From an uncultured Lachnospiraceae bacterium (GTDB lineage: Bacteria > Bacillota_A > Clostridia > Lachnospirales > Lachnospiraceae), in NCBI GenBank assembly GCA_902766415.1, contig CACXDR010000088.1, positions 1 through 7,969 of the forward strand: a DNA stretch of 7,969 nucleotides, in the 5' to 3' direction. Positions within the stretch are counted from its first letter, which is position 1. Every line of letters begins with the position of its first letter. A program made the position numbers and the translations under genes. The notes beneath the pieces are model-generated. The model did not search any database and was not told the origin of the DNA. It saw only the letters and a program-made list of their open reading frames with translations. Below, one piece after another: positions 6,875 to 7,969 of the stretch.

Positions 6875-6880
6875 AGTATA
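6875..6880 (-). promoter_or_regulatory. Predicted -10 box of the Fe-S protein/D-LDH operon
   Basis: On the minus strand the hexamer is TATACT, giving a predicted transcription start near 6868 and a 5' leader of about 24 bases. No recognisable -35 hexamer lies at 16-18 bases spacing, as expected of an activator-dependent promoter. The nearby palindrome sits at the activator position. Confidence 0.5.
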
Positions 6881-6901
6881 CAAAGAGACAGTCCGGCAGT
6901 C

Positions 6902-6917
6902 TGTATCCAGGGATACA
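6902..6917. promoter_or_regulatory. Palindromic operator, candidate Crp/Fnr site
   Basis: TGTATCCAGGGATACA is a perfect 7+2+7 inverted repeat in the 124-base region between the Fe-S protein and the divergent Crp/Fnr regulator. The 16-bp size with hexamers spaced by four bases fits dimeric Crp/Fnr sites. Its centre (between 6909 and 6910) falls at -41.5 from the predicted leftward start and at about -40 from the rightward one. The sequence differs from the E. coli FNR (TTGAT..ATCAA) and CRP (TGTGA..TCACA) consensus, so it would be specific to this regulator. Confidence 0.6.
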
Positions 6918-6936
6918 CATCCCGGTTTTTTTCATG

Positions 6937-6942
6937 TATTAT
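6937..6942 (+). promoter_or_regulatory. Predicted -10 box of the Crp/Fnr regulator gene
   Basis: TATTAT lies 17 bases after TACACA (6914-6919), a 4-of-6 match to a -35 box that overlaps the right arm of the palindrome. Nearby registers (TTATAG, TATAGA) are also possible. The overlap suggests the regulator controls its own gene, though repression versus activation cannot be decided. Confidence 0.4.
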
Positions 6943-6968
6943 AGAAGCATCGGAAACGGAGGAAAAAA

Positions 6969-7643
6969 ATGGACTATTCAGCACTTGAACGAAGCTCCCT
7001 GTTCCGCGGGATCCCCGCGGACGATATTCACGAGCTGCTCAGGAAAACGCGGCACCAGATCCGGTGCTTTGAAAAGGGAGAACTGATCTTCCGCCTGATG
7101 GAGAAAGCCGCGCAGATCGGCATCATCCTGGAGGGCCGGGTAGAAGCACAGAAATCCTTCCCGAACGGAAGCCAGGTCAATGTCTCCGTCCGTGGACCGG
7201 GGGAAATGATCGGACCCGCAGCGGTATTCTCAGACCGCGGCCGTTATCCCTGCGACATCGCGGCGCTTGGGCAGGTCAGGATCATGATTTTCTATAAAGA
7301 AGACCTCATGGGCCTCATGCAGCGGGACGTCCGGATCCTTGAGAATTTTACCCGCGAAGTTGCCTCCGCCGTGTACATGCTGCAGCAGCGCCTTGAACTG
7401 CTTTCCTACCACGGGATCGCCCAGAAGGCTGCCTTCTGGCTTCTCTTAAGAGCACGGCAGGGTGAAAGCCGGCGCGTGAAGATCCCCGGTTCGTTCTCAA
7501 AGTGGGCGATGCTCATGAATGTTTCAAGACCCTCGCTCCACCGGGAGCTAAAAAAACTGGAGGCCCAGGGGATCATCTCCCTTGAGCCTCCGGAAATCAG
7601 GATCCTTAAGCCTCACGCGCTTGAAGAGGTGCTCAGTACGTAA
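6969..7643 (+). CDS. Crp/Fnr-family transcriptional regulator
   Basis: This 224-residue DNA-binding protein has GGAGG 6 bases before its ATG. Residues about 10-115 form the cyclic-nucleotide-type beta-barrel (FEKGELIF at 34-41, ILEGRVE at 53-59, GPGEMIG at 76-82), followed by the long dimerisation helix (about 120-147) and a winged helix-turn-helix (FSKWAMLMNVSRPSLHREL at 176-194, then a wing to about 212). There are only two cysteines (C33, C95), too few for an FNR-type 4Fe-4S cluster, and the Arg-Ser of cAMP-binding CRP is absent, so it probably does not sense oxygen as FNR does or bind cAMP as CRP does. The recognition helix has S-R-P-S-L-H-R instead of the S-R-E-T of CRP/FNR, consistent with a different DNA target. 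Divergent placement next to the Fe-S/D-LDH operon makes that operon, and its own gene, the likely targets. The effector is unknown. Confidence 0.88.
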   Translation: MDYSALERSSLFRGIPADDIHELLRKTRHQIRCFEKGELIFRLMEKAAQIGIILEGRVEAQKSFPNGSQVNVSVRGPGEMIGPAAVFSDRGRYPCDIAALGQVRIMIFYKEDLMGLMQRDVRILENFTREVASAVYMLQQRLELLSYHGIAQKAAFWLLLRARQGESRRVKIPGSFSKWAMLMNVSRPSLHRELKKLEAQGIISLEPPEIRILKPHALEEVLST

Positions 7644-7699
7644 AAAAGGGCTGCTTACTGAAATGATTTCTCCCGGGGCAGAAATGCGGGAAACCTGTG

Positions 7700-7705
7700 T
7701 ATAAT
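7700..7705 (+). promoter_or_regulatory. Predicted -10 box of the QueG-like gene
   Basis: A consensus TATAAT lies in the 146-base gap after the regulator. No fair -35 hexamer sits 16-18 bases upstream, so an activator may be needed. The predicted transcription start is at about 7712, leaving a leader of about 78 bases. No clear terminator for the regulator is visible in this gap, so read-through is also possible. Confidence 0.55.
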
Positions 7706-7711
7706 AAGTAC

Positions 7712-7729
7712 AGATACATCTGTGTATCT
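7712..7729. promoter_or_regulatory. Palindrome at the predicted transcription start of the QueG-like gene
   Basis: AGATACATCTGTGTATCT is a perfect 7+4+7 inverted repeat beginning at the predicted +1. It contains the same hexamers as the palindrome at 6902-6917 (GATACA and TGTATC), in opposite order. It could be an operator overlapping the start site, or an mRNA 5' stem-loop with a UCUG loop. Confidence 0.5.
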
Positions 7730-7789
7730 TCTATCAATGATCCCGTCCTGACAACATATTGATTTCGATGAAAACGGAGGCCGCAGAAT

Positions 7790-7969
7790 ATGATCCGCAA
7801 CCAGGAAGAGATCCTGTCTGTTATGACGCCGCTCATGCAGTCCTGCCCGGGAAATGTCGTTGACCTTCCTGCAGGACAGCGCACTGTCACCATCTTTGAA
7901 ACGCCGCTGATCGGCTCCGCCGCGGCGGATGACCCGGTCTTTCCGGAGTACAAGCGTCCCGAAGCCATC
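7790..7969 (+). CDS. Start of a QueG-like (epoxyqueuosine reductase-related) Fe-S protein, partial
   Basis: The frame opens at an ATG with GGAGG 9 bases upstream and runs without a stop to the window edge, giving 60 residues. The segment F-E-T-P-L-I-G-S-A-A-A-D-D-P-V-F followed by E-Y-K-R-P-E-A-I resembles the N-terminus of COG1600-type proteins common in Clostridia, which are paralogues of the cobalamin and 4Fe-4S dependent epoxyqueuosine reductase. Their diagnostic ferredoxin cysteines lie further in and are not visible here, so the assignment is by N-terminal resemblance only. It is read in the same direction as the regulator. Confidence 0.5.
   Translation, partial: MIRNQEEILSVMTPLMQSCPGNVVDLPAGQRTVTIFETPLIGSAAADDPVFPEYKRPEAI

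Noticed and set aside
6845..6883. Upstream start adding 13 residues to the Fe-S protein
   Set aside because: The predicted -10 box and transcription start lie inside this stretch, and AGGAGG is placed for the ATG at 6844.
7666..7685. ATTTCT/AGAAAT inverted repeat as regulator terminator or operator
   Set aside because: It is a short AT-rich 6-bp stem with no T-tract, and its centre is not at a standard activator distance from the predicted start at 7712.
7633..7968. Leftward 111-codon open frame at the right edge
   Set aside because: It overlaps the well-positioned rightward QueG-like start and its promoter; no domain or ribosome binding site supports it.

Overview
The window looks like chromosomal DNA from a GC-leaning anaerobic Firmicute, most likely a Clostridia/Lachnospiraceae-type gut or rumen bacterium. 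This is an inference from strong AGGAGG-type ribosome binding sites, the gene set (fermentative D-lactate dehydrogenase, clostridial-style Fe-S proteins, a Crp/Fnr regulator, a thermolysin-like lipoprotein) and the protein style. No rRNA, tRNA or CRISPR array is visible.

Left part (1-1242): the first ~110 bases hold no gene but resemble the right end, including the 3' end of the guide RNA, of an IS200/IS605-type TnpB element whose body would lie left of the window. A perfect 15-bp terminator hairpin follows. A ribokinase-family sugar kinase is read leftwards toward it. The kinase appears to start at a GTG that overlaps an out-of-frame ATG-TGA start-stop.

Middle (1243-5019): one very large gene encodes a 1238-residue lipoprotein. 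It has a lipobox, an FTP/PepSY-type propeptide interrupted by an acidic Ser-Asp repeat, a complete M4 (thermolysin-like) zinc peptidase domain and about 490 residues of unrecognised C-terminal sequence. It ends at a bidirectional terminator shared with the convergent genes to its right.

Right part (5020-7969): a two-gene leftward operon encodes a Fe-S protein and then an NAD-dependent D-lactate dehydrogenase with an unusual Cys-rich tail. Divergent to it is a Crp/Fnr-family regulator, followed by the start of a gene that resembles a QueG-like Fe-S reductase. A perfect 16-bp palindrome lies between the divergent promoters. Its centre is exactly at -41.5 from the predicted start of the Fe-S/LDH transcript, the classical position for a class II Crp/Fnr activator. 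The same hexamers recur, in everted order, at the predicted transcription start of the QueG-like gene. The simplest reading is a small redox-responsive regulon in which the regulator controls Fe-S electron-transfer proteins together with lactate formation. The signal it senses cannot be read from the sequence.
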